DNA of 19,978 nt from Coriobacteriales bacterium (GTDB lineage: Bacteria; Actinomycetota; Coriobacteriia; Coriobacteriales; UBA8131). How positions within the stretch are numbered: the stretch's first letter is position 1; every line of letters starts with the position of its first letter. The notes under the pieces were generated by a model that had not been told where the DNA came from, made no database searches, and was given only the letters and a program-made list of their open reading frames with translations. The stretch spans positions 1-19,978 of the forward strand of contig JAISMZ010000044.1 in assembly GCA_031276475.1 (NCBI GenBank). The letters are read 5' to 3'. The translations under genes were made by a program, and so were the position numbers. This document shows positions 7,816-15,082 of the stretch, piece by piece.

Positions 7816-9522
7816 ATGACGCCCGCGCTGACAATATTCGACATCGGCCTGCTTGCGGTATTCGCCGTCGTGGTAGCCATCTTCCTCCTCTACGACGTCA
7901 TCAGCAGTTACCGCAGCAGCCGTCGACTGCGCCGCGAGCTTAACGAGCGCTTTGGCAAGATTTCCCGGCAGCCCTTAAACCAAGACAGCGTGCCTCAGTA
8001 TTGGCAGCTGCGACAACGCCACGAACAGCTCACAGATTGCATTGACGAGCGAACCTGGGACGACCTGAGCATGGATGAGATCTTCGTCCGCCTGAACACC
8101 TGCCTTACGTCGGTGGGGGAGGAGTACCTCTACGCGCTTTTGCACGAGCCGCGCTTTGACCAACAAAGAATCGCCGGGCGTGAGCCGCTGATAGACTTCC
8201 TGCGGCAAAACCCCGCGGTTCGCCTGGAGTTGCAGTTTCTCTTAACCCGGATGGGCAGATCCGACTACAGCGGCCTGCACCTGTTTAACTACGAGGCCGC
8301 GCCCCAACTGCCGGTGCCTCACGGGCTGCTCAATGTTTTAACGGTGCTGCCCTGGGCCTTCGTGGCGCTGGTTTTTGTCTGGCCGACGCCGGGCATCATC
8401 GGTGCGGTGCTCGCCCTGGTGCTCAACGGGGTAATCCACTACCGCGCGAGCCGCCGGCTGGAACTCTATCTGCACGCCGTATCCTACCTCAGCAGCATGC
8501 TCTGGAGTACCGAAAGGATACTCAAACTGCTGCAGGGCAAAGACATACCCGCCTCGGTGCGCACGGGCCCCCTGGTGCAAACGCTCAGCGCGACCTCCGC
8601 GCTGTTCAAAAGCATTCGCGGCCTGCTTTCCGGCACCGCGCGCCGGACCCGGACCTATGCCGAGGCCGATTATATGATCGAGTTTCTGCGCATCATCTTT
8701 CTCACACAGACGCGGAGTTATAACCGGTCGGTACGCTTTCTTGCGGAGAATACCGGGGCTTTTCGCAGCCTGTATACCAGCTTCGGGGAGCTGGAGGTGG
8801 CCCTTTGCGTGCTCTCGCTGCGGGTCAACCTGCCACACTACACCCGACCCGTTTTCATCCAGGACACCGCAATAAAGGCGACGGGGCTCTTTCATCCCCT
8901 GCTTACTGAACCGGTGGCCAATGACGTTGAGATCAGGCGCAACGCCTTAATCACCGGCTCCAACGCCTCGGGCAAATCGACCTTCATCAAGGCTGTCGCC
9001 GTTAACGCCCTTCTGGCTCAGACGATCAACACCTGCGCCGCGACGAGCTTTCAGTTGCGCCCGGCACTCGTGGTCAGCTCAATGGCCGCGCGCGACAACA
9101 TCCTGGCCGGCGAGAGCTATTTCATCGCCGAGATACGCTCGCTCAAACGCCTCCTCGACCAGGCACAGCGGCGCTACTGCCTCTGCTTCATCGACGAGAT
9201 ACTCAAGGGCACCAATGCCGTGGAGCGCGTAGCCGCCTCCGTCGCCGTCCTGCGCCACCTTGCCTCTCTGGACAGCCTCTGCCTGGCGGCGACGCACGAT
9301 CTGGAGCTGACCGTTTTGCTGGGCGAGCAGTACGAGAACTACCATTTTCAGGAGCAGGTCAGCGACGCCGGCGTCAGCTTTGACTACCGGATACACAACG
9401 GCCCCTCGCGCAGCCGCAACGCCATCAGGCTTCTTAGCGCCCTGGGCTTTGACGAGGCAATCGTCCGGGACGCCGAAGACCTGGCCTATGAACGCAGCGG
9501 GCGGTGGGTTGGCGAGGGGTGA
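7816..9522 (+). CDS. Membrane-anchored MutS-family ATPase
   Basis: This 568-residue protein has the MutS C-terminal ATPase but no mismatch-recognition domains. A hydrophobic segment at ~6-28 and a hydrophobic pair at ~175-215 predict membrane attachment. A helical lever-like region (~220-350) follows. The ATPase has Walker A GSNASGKST (381-389), a signature-like DNILAGESYF element, Walker B with D460-E461 in LCFIDEILKGTN and the switch histidine in AATHDLE. MutS-family proteins clamp DNA as ABC-type dimers; for this membrane-bound group the substrate is not known to me. The start is supported by the extended -10 just upstream rather than by a ribosome site. It lies 66 nt after the helicase-nuclease gene on the same strand, which suggests but does not prove a joint function. 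Confidence 0.88.
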   Translation: MTPALTIFDIGLLAVFAVVVAIFLLYDVISSYRSSRRLRRELNERFGKISRQPLNQDSVPQYWQLRQRHEQLTDCIDERTWDDLSMDEIFVRLNTCLTSVGEEYLYALLHEPRFDQQRIAGREPLIDFLRQNPAVRLELQFLLTRMGRSDYSGLHLFNYEAAPQLPVPHGLLNVLTVLPWAFVALVFVWPTPGIIGAVLALVLNGVIHYRASRRLELYLHAVSYLSSMLWSTERILKLLQGKDIPASVRTGPLVQTLSATSALFKSIRGLLSGTARRTRTYAEADYMIEFLRIIFLTQTRSYNRSVRFLAENTGAFRSLYTSFGELEVALCVLSLRVNLPHYTRPVFIQDTAIKATGLFHPLLTEPVANDVEIRRNALITGSNASGKSTFIKAVAVNALLAQTINTCAATSFQLRPALVVSSMAARDNILAGESYFIAEIRSLKRLLDQAQRRYCLCFIDEILKGTNAVERVAASVAVLRHLASLDSLCLAATHDLELTVLLGEQYENYHFQEQVSDAGVSFDYRIHNGPSRSRNAIRLLSALGFDEAIVRDAEDLAYERSGRWVGEG

Positions 9523-9533
9523 GGCGGCGGAAA

Positions 9534-9602
9534 GTGACTTGGCGGGGACGGACCAGGCAGAAGGTTCAAGTCACGACACAAAAGAACCGTCCCTCTGTGT
9601 CG
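9534..9602. repeat. Composite REP-like palindromic element
   Basis: Two palindromes abut. GTGACTTG (9534-9541) pairs with CAAGTCAC (9567-9574), with GGGACGGACC in its loop. CGACACA (9574-9580) pairs with TGTGTCG (9596-9602), with GAACCGTCCC in its loop. The loop cores GGGACGG and CCGTCCC are themselves inverted, giving a head-to-head arrangement like a REPIN. The second loop core recurs in the element at 12481-12512. It lies between the MutS-like gene and the flavodoxin-gene fragment. It could act as a bidirectional terminator-like structure, but it has no T-runs. Confidence 0.6.
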
Positions 9603-9604
9603 CT

Positions 9605-9675
9605 CAGCAAGATGAGCTCCCTGTGTTTTGCACGGTTGTAGACGCGATCGCCAAGCATGACGTGGGGCCGTGCAT
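9605..9675 (-). pseudogene. Fragment of a flavodoxin-fold oxidoreductase gene downstream of fic
   Basis: Positions 9605-9662 match 11103-11160, near the 3' end of the intact flavodoxin-like gene, with only three differences in 58 bases (encoded VMLGDRVYNRAKHRELILL versus VMLGDRIYDRAKHREFILL). An ATGCAC that matches the intact gene's start codon overlaps the fic stop as TGATG (9673-9677). The roughly 540 bases between start and this C-terminal piece are missing, and the remaining ATG reads out of frame into a stop within about 25 codons. It is therefore a dead, internally deleted copy, ending next to the palindromic element. Confidence 0.8.
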
Positions 9676-10850
9676 CAGGACTCCTTTCCCATGAAGGCCG
9701 CAAAGCGATAGACCCTGGCCTTGTTCTTGCCGATTGCCTGAAGCAGGCCGACGGCGACCAGCTTGGTAAAGTATTTTCTCACGCTGTCTGCCGATTTGCC
9801 GGTGAGCGTCTGGGCGCGGTAGTTGTTTATCTCGCCATGCTCGCAGAGGTAGGGATAGATCGCGCAGAGGAACGCCAGCTCGCCTTTGCTTAATTTGCTA
9901 ATAAATATATCAGGAATTATATCAGGAATTATATCAGGAATTATATCGGGAATTATATCGGGAAGCGCCGTGGCCGCGTTGGCTTTATCGGTGCCATTTT
10001 TGGCCTCTGCGCCGTATTTATCAGAAAACGTGGAGAAGTCCGGCGCTGAGGAGAGCGCGGCCGCTCCGTCCCTCCTGCCTTGGGGGAGGGCCTTGCTCCT
10101 GACTATTACTCCCAAGGTATAGGCGATGATGTTGAGCATGAAAACCACGAAATGGGCGGCGTCGCCCCGGCGCTCGGATTCGTTTAAGGCATCGTAGTAG
10201 CCGTACTGGTTTTGGTAGACCATAGTCTCAACCGGCACCCACTGAAAGACATCTTTCCAGTGGGCAAGTATCACCGTTTGCCAGAGCCTGCCCATGCGTC
10301 CGTTGCCGTCCTCAAAGGGGTGGACGAACTCGATCAGAAAATGCATCACGCTGCTTTTAACCAGCGGGTGAGCATTGGATTTCTCGCCCCACTCAAATAC
10401 CTGCCGCATCAGGGCCTCAATTTCTTCGGGCCGGGCACCGTCGTGTATAAGCTCAAAGCCCTTATAGACCCCTACCTGCACGCTCCTGAAGCGTCCCGCC
10501 TCACGCACCAGCTTGCTGGACATCCGCCCGTGGGCTGCAAGAAAACTATCCAGGGAGTAGGGGGCGTAATCACCGATGCCCTCGTAGGCATCCCAGGCGT
10601 TTTTTACCTCCCGTATCTCTCTGGGATCTCCCGCGACCTTGCGGCCATTGATGATGTCGGTGACCTGCTCAAGGGAAAGCGAGTTGGCCTCAATGGCCAC
10701 CGAAGACTGGATGGAGCTTATCCGGCTGGCCTTGCGCAGCTTAAAGAGCAGGTCGATGTCGCCGACCTTCTCCATCACCTCCAGCGTCTCAACAATCTCC
10801 AGAGCCAGGGCCTCAATCTCGGGCGTTATGTTAAAGTCGGGCAGTTTCAT
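9675..10850 (-). CDS. Fic-domain protein (predicted AMPylase) with C-terminal winged helix
   Basis: This 391-residue protein has the catalytic Fic loop HPFEDGNGRMGR (H177, D181, N183, R185), which typically transfers AMP from ATP to a hydroxyl side chain of a target protein. An N-terminal helix SVAIEAN (S50, E54) matches the autoinhibitory (S/T)xxxE(G/N) motif, except that the residue after E54 is alanine. Residues ~297-317 are a repeated PDII linker. Residues ~318-385 look like a winged helix-turn-helix (ELAFLCAIYPYL; SADSVRKYFTKLVAVGLL), which may bind DNA. GGTGG seven bases before the ATG supports the start, and a promoter lies upstream (10904-10933). It sits downstream of a flavodoxin-like gene, while a fragment of a second fic copy lies upstream of that gene. 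The target is unknown. Confidence 0.9.
   Translation of the reverse strand: MKLPDFNITPEIEALALEIVETLEVMEKVGDIDLLFKLRKASRISSIQSSVAIEANSLSLEQVTDIINGRKVAGDPREIREVKNAWDAYEGIGDYAPYSLDSFLAAHGRMSSKLVREAGRFRSVQVGVYKGFELIHDGARPEEIEALMRQVFEWGEKSNAHPLVKSSVMHFLIEFVHPFEDGNGRMGRLWQTVILAHWKDVFQWVPVETMVYQNQYGYYDALNESERRGDAAHFVVFMLNIIAYTLGVIVRSKALPQGRRDGAAALSSAPDFSTFSDKYGAEAKNGTDKANAATALPDIIPDIIPDIIPDIIPDIFISKLSKGELAFLCAIYPYLCEHGEINNYRAQTLTGKSADSVRKYFTKLVAVGLLQAIGKNKARVYRFAAFMGKES
9907..9963 (-). repeat. 12-bp tandem repeat encoding PDII units in Fic
   Basis: Four full copies and one partial copy of ATATCAGGAATT (the later ones ATATCGGGAATT, plus-strand reading) encode (PDII)n between the Fic domain and the winged helix. 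The unit is four codons, so expansion or contraction keeps the frame and changes the linker by steps of four residues. It is much more AT-rich than its surroundings. Confidence 0.9.
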
Positions 10851-10903
10851 TGCGTGGCCACCTTACGAGCGGTGTTGGGGCTATGGGGTTTGTGCGCCTG
10901 TTG

Positions 10904-10933
10904 ATTATAGTCCACTGTCCTCATCTGAACAAA
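10904..10933 (-). promoter_or_regulatory. Promoter upstream of fic
   Basis: On the minus strand TTTGTT (10933-10928) and a perfect TATAAT (10909-10904) are separated by 18 nt. Transcription would start near 10897, about 47 nt before the fic ATG, so fic can be expressed apart from the upstream oxidoreductase gene. Confidence 0.5.
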
Positions 10934-11012
10934 GGAAAGGTGCCAGAATTGTGGGATATAGCTCACAAAAATCCCGCGCAGACTTCCCAACCTGATGCCC
11001 GCAAAAGCAAGG

Positions 11013-11708
11013 TCACAGCTCTTCAGCCAGACGATAGGCAGTCTGTAGGTGTTGCTCACGCATGGCCTCGCGGCGCTCGACGTTGCTTCTCTCGGTGCCG
11101 CCCAGCAAGATGAACTCCCTGTGTTTTGCACGGTCGTAGATGCGATCGCCAAGCATGACGGTTTCCATACTCTGCAGGCGGCCTTGCTCGGCCAGGACTT
11201 CCAGGGTATTGCCGGCGCAGGCGATGACCAGCACCTTGTCAAGGGTCTTCATCGGCACGACACCAGGCGCGCCGCCCCGCCCGGCGCCAGCCCCGCCGTC
11301 TTCCCTGCCGCCCCGCCCGCCGCCAGCCTCGCCGCCTGCGGCAGAAGCTGCGTTTGGCAGGTTGCCGTCGCAGCCGTAAGCAAAGCCAAAGCTCCATACC
11401 CTGTTAAACCAGCCCACCAACTTAGCCGGTGCTTCGGTCCAAAATACCGGATAGATGAAGACCAAGGCGTCAGCGGCGTTTATCAGCCGCTGTTCTGCCA
11501 ACACATCCGCAGCCAGCGGCAGCGTGTTGTCATAGTAGGCGTCACGCAGGTACTCGCTTTCGCTGATGTCGGTCTTAAAGCCCTGCCGGTAAAGGTCGCT
11601 GATGGTATGGGTCTTGCCACAGTCGTCAAGCCCGCGGATAAAGGCGTCTCTGATCTCGGCTGTCAGCGAGTCTTCGCTGGGATGGCAGTAGACGATGTGG
11701 ACGTGCAT
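11013..11708 (-). CDS. Flavodoxin-fold NAD(P)H oxidoreductase (NQO/KefG/MdaB-like)
   Basis: This 231-residue cytoplasmic flavoprotein begins MHVHIVYCHPSEDSLT, the FMN/FAD phosphate-binding start of Flavodoxin_2 proteins. It continues with ADALVFIYPVFWTEAPAKLV and WSFGFAYG, the usual middle signature, and LDKVLVIACAGNT near 160. Members reduce quinones, azo compounds or flavins with NAD(P)H. A Gly/Ala/Arg-rich insert of about 35 residues (~121-157) lies where relatives have a short loop. The start ATG overlaps the stop of a fic fragment (TGATG), and GGAG in that fragment is its ribosome site. It follows the YfcC-like gene by 66 nt and is probably transcribed with it. Its substrate is not determined. 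Confidence 0.88.
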   Translation of the reverse strand: MHVHIVYCHPSEDSLTAEIRDAFIRGLDDCGKTHTISDLYRQGFKTDISESEYLRDAYYDNTLPLAADVLAEQRLINAADALVFIYPVFWTEAPAKLVGWFNRVWSFGFAYGCDGNLPNAASAAGGEAGGGRGGREDGGAGAGRGGAPGVVPMKTLDKVLVIACAGNTLEVLAEQGRLQSMETVMLGDRIYDRAKHREFILLGGTERSNVERREAMREQHLQTAYRLAEEL

Positions 11709-11768
11709 CAGGGCTCCTCTCCCATGAAGGCCGCAAAGCGATAGATCCTGGCCTTGCTCCTGACTATT
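11708..11768 (-). pseudogene. Fragment of a fic gene upstream of the flavodoxin-like gene
   Basis: Read on the minus strand, the stretch encodes IVRSKARIYRFAAFMGEEP and a stop. Positions 11704-11756 match the 3' end of the intact fic (9671-9722 region) with three differences in about 53 bases. The adjoining 11751-11768 is identical over 18 bases to an internal part of fic (10090-10107, encoding IVRSKA). The two pieces are about 370 bases apart in fic and are joined here at a shared AAGGCC, so this is an internally deleted remnant. It fills the whole gap between the carrier stop and the oxidoreductase ATG and supplies the latter's ribosome site. Confidence 0.8.
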
Positions 11769-11774
11769 TCTCGC

Positions 11775-13358
11775 TCAGGCATAGCCAATAACCAGGCCAA
11801 CAACCAGAATCGTAGAAGTGATAAGCAGCAGGCCGAGCAGGAACTTCCAGGTGCGCCTGATCCATTGGCCGTAGCTAAAACCACAGATGCTCAGGGCGAT
11901 CAGCAGCGCCGGATTGGTGGGGTAAAAGACGTTGGTAAAGCCGTCGCCAAAGGCGTAGGCGACCACGGCCAGCTGCCGGGGAATGTCTATCAGGTCGACC
12001 AGCGGCGCCAACAGGGGCATCAGCAAAAAGGCCTTGGCTGAGCCGGAGGCGATGGCGAACTCCAGTACCAGCACCAGCAGATAGATACCGATAATCGCCA
12101 GCCACGCGGGCTTGTTGGCGAGGAAGTTGCCGGCGTAATAGATGATCGTGTCCAGCACCTTGCCCTCGGTGAGCATGTAGGATATCGAGGAAGCCATCAG
12201 CACCAGCAGGGCGCCGGGTGCGATCGCCCTCATACCGCCGAGGAACCAACGGCCAAGCTCGCGGCCCGAGGCGCCGCTGAGCGGAGTGGCAACCACGCCG
12301 CAGAGCAGGAAGGTCAGCGCCGTAACCGGAAACACCAAGTTGGACAGTCCCTCTATGGGTACGACGCTGCAGCCGATGATCAGCACGATACCGCAGACCA
12401 GGATGGCAACAAAGGCCCGCAGCGCCCGGGCCATCTTTGGGTTGGCGGTGGCTGGGGCGACGGGGAGAGCGGTGGCGGCAGTTGACAAAACGGAACCGTC
12501 CCTTTTGTCAACAGTTGTGGAGTCTGGCGGGGCAACCGCACTCGCGCCCGTCTTGCGCTGCCGTTCGCATTTGCGGGCGTTGAGCAGCAGAAAGGTCATC
12601 AGGTAGGCGTAGACGACGACAAAGGAAAAGATGCGCAGGCTGACGCCAGAAAACATTGGCAGGCCGGCGATGGACTGGGCGATGCCCACCGTAAACGGGT
12701 TCATGATGCCCACGGCAAAGCCGCAGCCCACCGCCAGCAGACTCATCCCCAGGCCCTGCAGACGATCCCAGCCCAGGCGCAGGGCAAGGGCGACAACGAT
12801 CGCGGCCAACGGGATGGTTTCTTCAAACGAGCCGATGAACGAACCCAGGAGCATGAACACCAAGGGCATCACAAAAAGCAGGACGCGGTTGTTGTGCTCA
12901 AAGCGCTGGGCGACGCGGGCGATAAGGTAGGGGAGGACGCCGCACTTCTCCAAAGCGTAAAAAGAGCCGCCGATGACAAAGAGGAATACGATCAGTAAAA
13001 TCAGCACGGTGCCGTTGGGGCCGCCGAGGATCAGCAGCGGCGAGAGCAGCCATTGCCAGAGGGCCAGGCCGCCCGGGACGCTGTGATAGGAGCCGGGTAC
13101 GATTTCTTCGACGCCGTCTGTGAGGCTGCGGTTGAATTCGCCGGCGGGCAGGGCGAAGGTCAGGACGTAGGCGGCTATCATCAGGATGATCAGCACGACA
13201 AAGGCCGTGAGGTAGGTGCGCAGGCCGATGGTGGTGATGCCGCCGGTTGGGAGCGGGTTGCTGTTTGGGAGCCGGTCGTCGGTTGGGAGGCCGTCGCCGT
13301 CCGGGAGTTGGGGCGAGCCGTCACTTTTGGCGAGCGGCCTGCTGTCTTTTTCTGTCAT
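11775..13358 (-). CDS. YfcC/DcuC-family membrane carrier
   Basis: This 527-residue protein has about a dozen hydrophobic segments and matches the YfcC group of the C4-dicarboxylate anaerobic carrier family: early YVLTFALPAGEF, then GGSFYALEKCGVLPYLI, GSFEETIPLAAIV and AVGIMNPFTVGIAQS in the first half. SGSAKAFLLMPLLAPL and FTNVFYPTNPALL in the second half are the re-entrant-loop repeats. It likely moves an amino acid, dipeptide or dicarboxylate across the membrane. The ATG at 13358 is chosen because GGGGAG lies 8 nt upstream; the longer frame begins with an unsupported TTG. The central cytoplasmic loop (~270-310) carries a low-complexity stretch containing an in-frame palindromic element. It starts 20 nt after capA, so the two are co-transcribed. 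Confidence 0.88.
   Translation of the reverse strand: MTEKDSRPLAKSDGSPQLPDGDGLPTDDRLPNSNPLPTGGITTIGLRTYLTAFVVLIILMIAAYVLTFALPAGEFNRSLTDGVEEIVPGSYHSVPGGLALWQWLLSPLLILGGPNGTVLILLIVFLFVIGGSFYALEKCGVLPYLIARVAQRFEHNNRVLLFVMPLVFMLLGSFIGSFEETIPLAAIVVALALRLGWDRLQGLGMSLLAVGCGFAVGIMNPFTVGIAQSIAGLPMFSGVSLRIFSFVVVYAYLMTFLLLNARKCERQRKTGASAVAPPDSTTVDKRDGSVLSTAATALPVAPATANPKMARALRAFVAILVCGIVLIIGCSVVPIEGLSNLVFPVTALTFLLCGVVATPLSGASGRELGRWFLGGMRAIAPGALLVLMASSISYMLTEGKVLDTIIYYAGNFLANKPAWLAIIGIYLLVLVLEFAIASGSAKAFLLMPLLAPLVDLIDIPRQLAVVAYAFGDGFTNVFYPTNPALLIALSICGFSYGQWIRRTWKFLLGLLLITSTILVVGLVIGYA
12481..12512. repeat. REP-like palindrome inserted in frame in the carrier gene
   Basis: GTTGACAAAA (12481-12490) and TTTTGTCAAC (12503-12512) are perfect 10-bp inverted arms around a 12-nt loop that contains GAACCGTCCC, the core of the element at 9574-9602. 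It encodes VDKRDGSVLST at residues ~283-293 of the carrier, in the loop between its two halves, without breaking the frame. Confidence 0.75.
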
Positions 13359-13378
13359 CTGGGCTTCTCCCCTTCGCC

Positions 13379-15004
13379 TCAATACATCAGGGTCTCAAGC
13401 AGCGGTTTAAGTATGGCGACCTCGCGTCTTTGCTCGGCGTCCAGCGGCGGTTGTGCTGCTCCGTCCGGTTCGTTTACCCCCGCTCCAGCGCTGGCGTCCG
13501 TCCCGCCCGCGCCCGCACCAGCGTCCGTCCCGCCCGCGCCCGCATCTTCGTCAGCCAGGCGGTTGAGCAGTCGCCTGAAGTCCAGCAGGCGCAGATCCAC
13601 GCAGCGGCCCTGGCTATCGTAGCGACGGTAGGCATAAAGCGGCCGGGCCTCGGCGTTGGCGAGGGCAACGCTGCCGTCCGCTGCGTGGGCAAACTCGACG
13701 CGCACCACTGCCGTCAACGCCGAGAACTTCACCTGTGGTGTGTCTGAGATCATGTCCCCCAGGCCATAGATGATCAGTCCGGTGCGCTGCCTGCCTTCGG
13801 CGTCGCGGTAGCGGTGGCACTCGACGGGCTGCAGGCCGTGGGGGTGGTTGCCGGCGATGATGTCCACGCCGCTCTCGATGATTCGCTGCCCCAGCTCTAT
13901 CTGGCGCGCCAGGGGAAAGCTCTCGTATTCCAGCCCCCAGTGCAGGCAGGCCACCACAACGTCGGCGTGACGCTCCTGGCGTGCCCGGCGTATCTGCTCA
14001 ACCAGCGGCTCGATGTCCACATCCGGGGCGTTCAGGCGCAGGTGGTTGGCCAAGAACTCCCGGCCCGGCGGCAGTTGCTCGCGGTTAAGCGAGAAGGTCC
14101 ACGACAGCCAGGCGACGCGAATTTCTCCAGAGGAGGCACCGGGGAGCAGGCCAGGTTCCGAGGCAGATTGGCCAGATGATGGCGGGCACTTATCCGGCTG
14201 GCGCTTATCCGGCCCCGTTACGGGAAACTCGTCGCGCTCCTTTTGGCTGCGGGCCGTACCCACATGCAAGGCGCCTTTTTTGTCGAGGAAATCGAGGGTT
14301 TCCAGCAGGCCGCTGGCGCCCTGGTCCAAGGCATGATTATTTGCTGTGGAGAATATATTGACTCCCCTGCCATCCTGGTAGACTGCGTCAAAGGCGGCCT
14401 CGCTGGTGTTCAGGCGCGGTACCGCGACGATGTTCTCGCCGGGCCAGCAGGGCTCCAGCGCGGTGACGATGGGCGCCTCCAGGTTGGCGCAGCGCATGTC
14501 GGCGCCCAGATAGAAGTCGGCGATGTCGTCAAAGAGATGCGCGGCGTTGCCATCTTGCAGGTTGGGCGAGGGCAGGATGTCGCCGGCAAACGCCAGCGTG
14601 ACGCGGTCGCTGGTGGGCGCGGGTGCTGCGGGCGCGGCGGCTGCGGCTGCCGTCGCTGCGTTGCAGGGCGCGGGCGCGGGCGCTACGGCTGCCGTCGGTG
14701 CGTAGCAGGTTGCGGGTGCGGGCACTGCGTCCTCCTCCACAACCGCGCTGCCTGCCTTCTTTGCCGCCGCTGGCTCCGCCGCCAAAAAACCAGCGGCCTT
14801 CAGGCCGGTGCGGGCAAAGTGCTCCCGTATCCCCTTGCCGGGCTCGGGCTGGGTAATCGGGTGGCCATAGAACTTGTAGCCCCACCAGAGCTTGTCGCCC
14901 AGACCCATCGTGGCGGCATTGCCCTCCACCGGCCGCGACGCACGCAGCCGTCCGAGCGTAAGCACGTGCATCAGAGCGAACAGGGCTTTCATCAAGTATC
15001 TCAT
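13379..15004 (-). CDS. CapA-family metallophosphatase-like protein (PGA_cap)
   Basis: This 541-residue protein has the conserved blocks of the poly-gamma-glutamate capsule protein CapA family: LAFAGDILPS (D142), CANLEAPI (N174), FSTANNHALDQG (N213, H214), CLHWGLEYE (H345) and AGNHPHGLQPVE (H377, H379). An N-terminal hydrophobic stretch (residues 4-20) predicts membrane anchoring, with the enzyme domain outside. Some relatives help polymerise or anchor polyglutamate; many have no known role, and no capB/capC partners are visible here. Low-complexity inserts occur at ~75-131 (Ala/Pro), ~251-282 and near the C-terminus (~470-505). No ribosome site precedes the ATG, and a TACAAT six bases upstream suggests a leaderless mRNA. 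It heads a minus-strand run with the YfcC-like carrier. Confidence 0.88.
   Translation of the reverse strand: MRYLMKALFALMHVLTLGRLRASRPVEGNAATMGLGDKLWWGYKFYGHPITQPEPGKGIREHFARTGLKAAGFLAAEPAAAKKAGSAVVEEDAVPAPATCYAPTAAVAPAPAPCNAATAAAAAAPAAPAPTSDRVTLAFAGDILPSPNLQDGNAAHLFDDIADFYLGADMRCANLEAPIVTALEPCWPGENIVAVPRLNTSEAAFDAVYQDGRGVNIFSTANNHALDQGASGLLETLDFLDKKGALHVGTARSQKERDEFPVTGPDKRQPDKCPPSSGQSASEPGLLPGASSGEIRVAWLSWTFSLNREQLPPGREFLANHLRLNAPDVDIEPLVEQIRRARQERHADVVVACLHWGLEYESFPLARQIELGQRIIESGVDIIAGNHPHGLQPVECHRYRDAEGRQRTGLIIYGLGDMISDTPQVKFSALTAVVRVEFAHAADGSVALANAEARPLYAYRRYDSQGRCVDLRLLDFRRLLNRLADEDAGAGGTDAGAGAGGTDASAGAGVNEPDGAAQPPLDAEQRREVAILKPLLETLMY
13494..13547 (-). repeat. 27-bp direct repeat inside the CapA-like gene
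   Basis: Two tandem copies of a 27-bp unit (13494-13520 and 13521-13547) share their first 24 bases exactly, beginning GCGTCCGTCCCGCCCGC on the plus strand. They encode nine-residue Gly/Ala-rich units (DAGAGGTDA type) close to the C-terminus. The frame is preserved. Confidence 0.85.
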
Positions 15005-15010
15005 GGTGCT

Positions 15011-15016
15011 ATTGTA
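15011..15016 (-). promoter_or_regulatory. Candidate -10 for the CapA-like gene
   Basis: On the minus strand TACAAT ends six bases before the ATG at 15004. There is no ribosome site, which would fit a leaderless transcript. No convincing -35 or TGN is visible, so the call is weak. The interval 15005-15117 separates this gene from the divergent toxin-antitoxin pair. Confidence 0.3.
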
Positions 15017-15082
15017 GCGGTTTTGCGCCTGCTGGTTTGCTCCGAGATGCTTTTTTCAGGGTTTTATCTGTTGAGAGTCGCC

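Noticed and set aside
14188..14214. Shared CTTATCCG pairs in the CapA-like gene and the MFS leader as a common mobile repeat
   Set aside because: The match is only about 8-9 bases per unit, which can arise by chance in GC-rich DNA.
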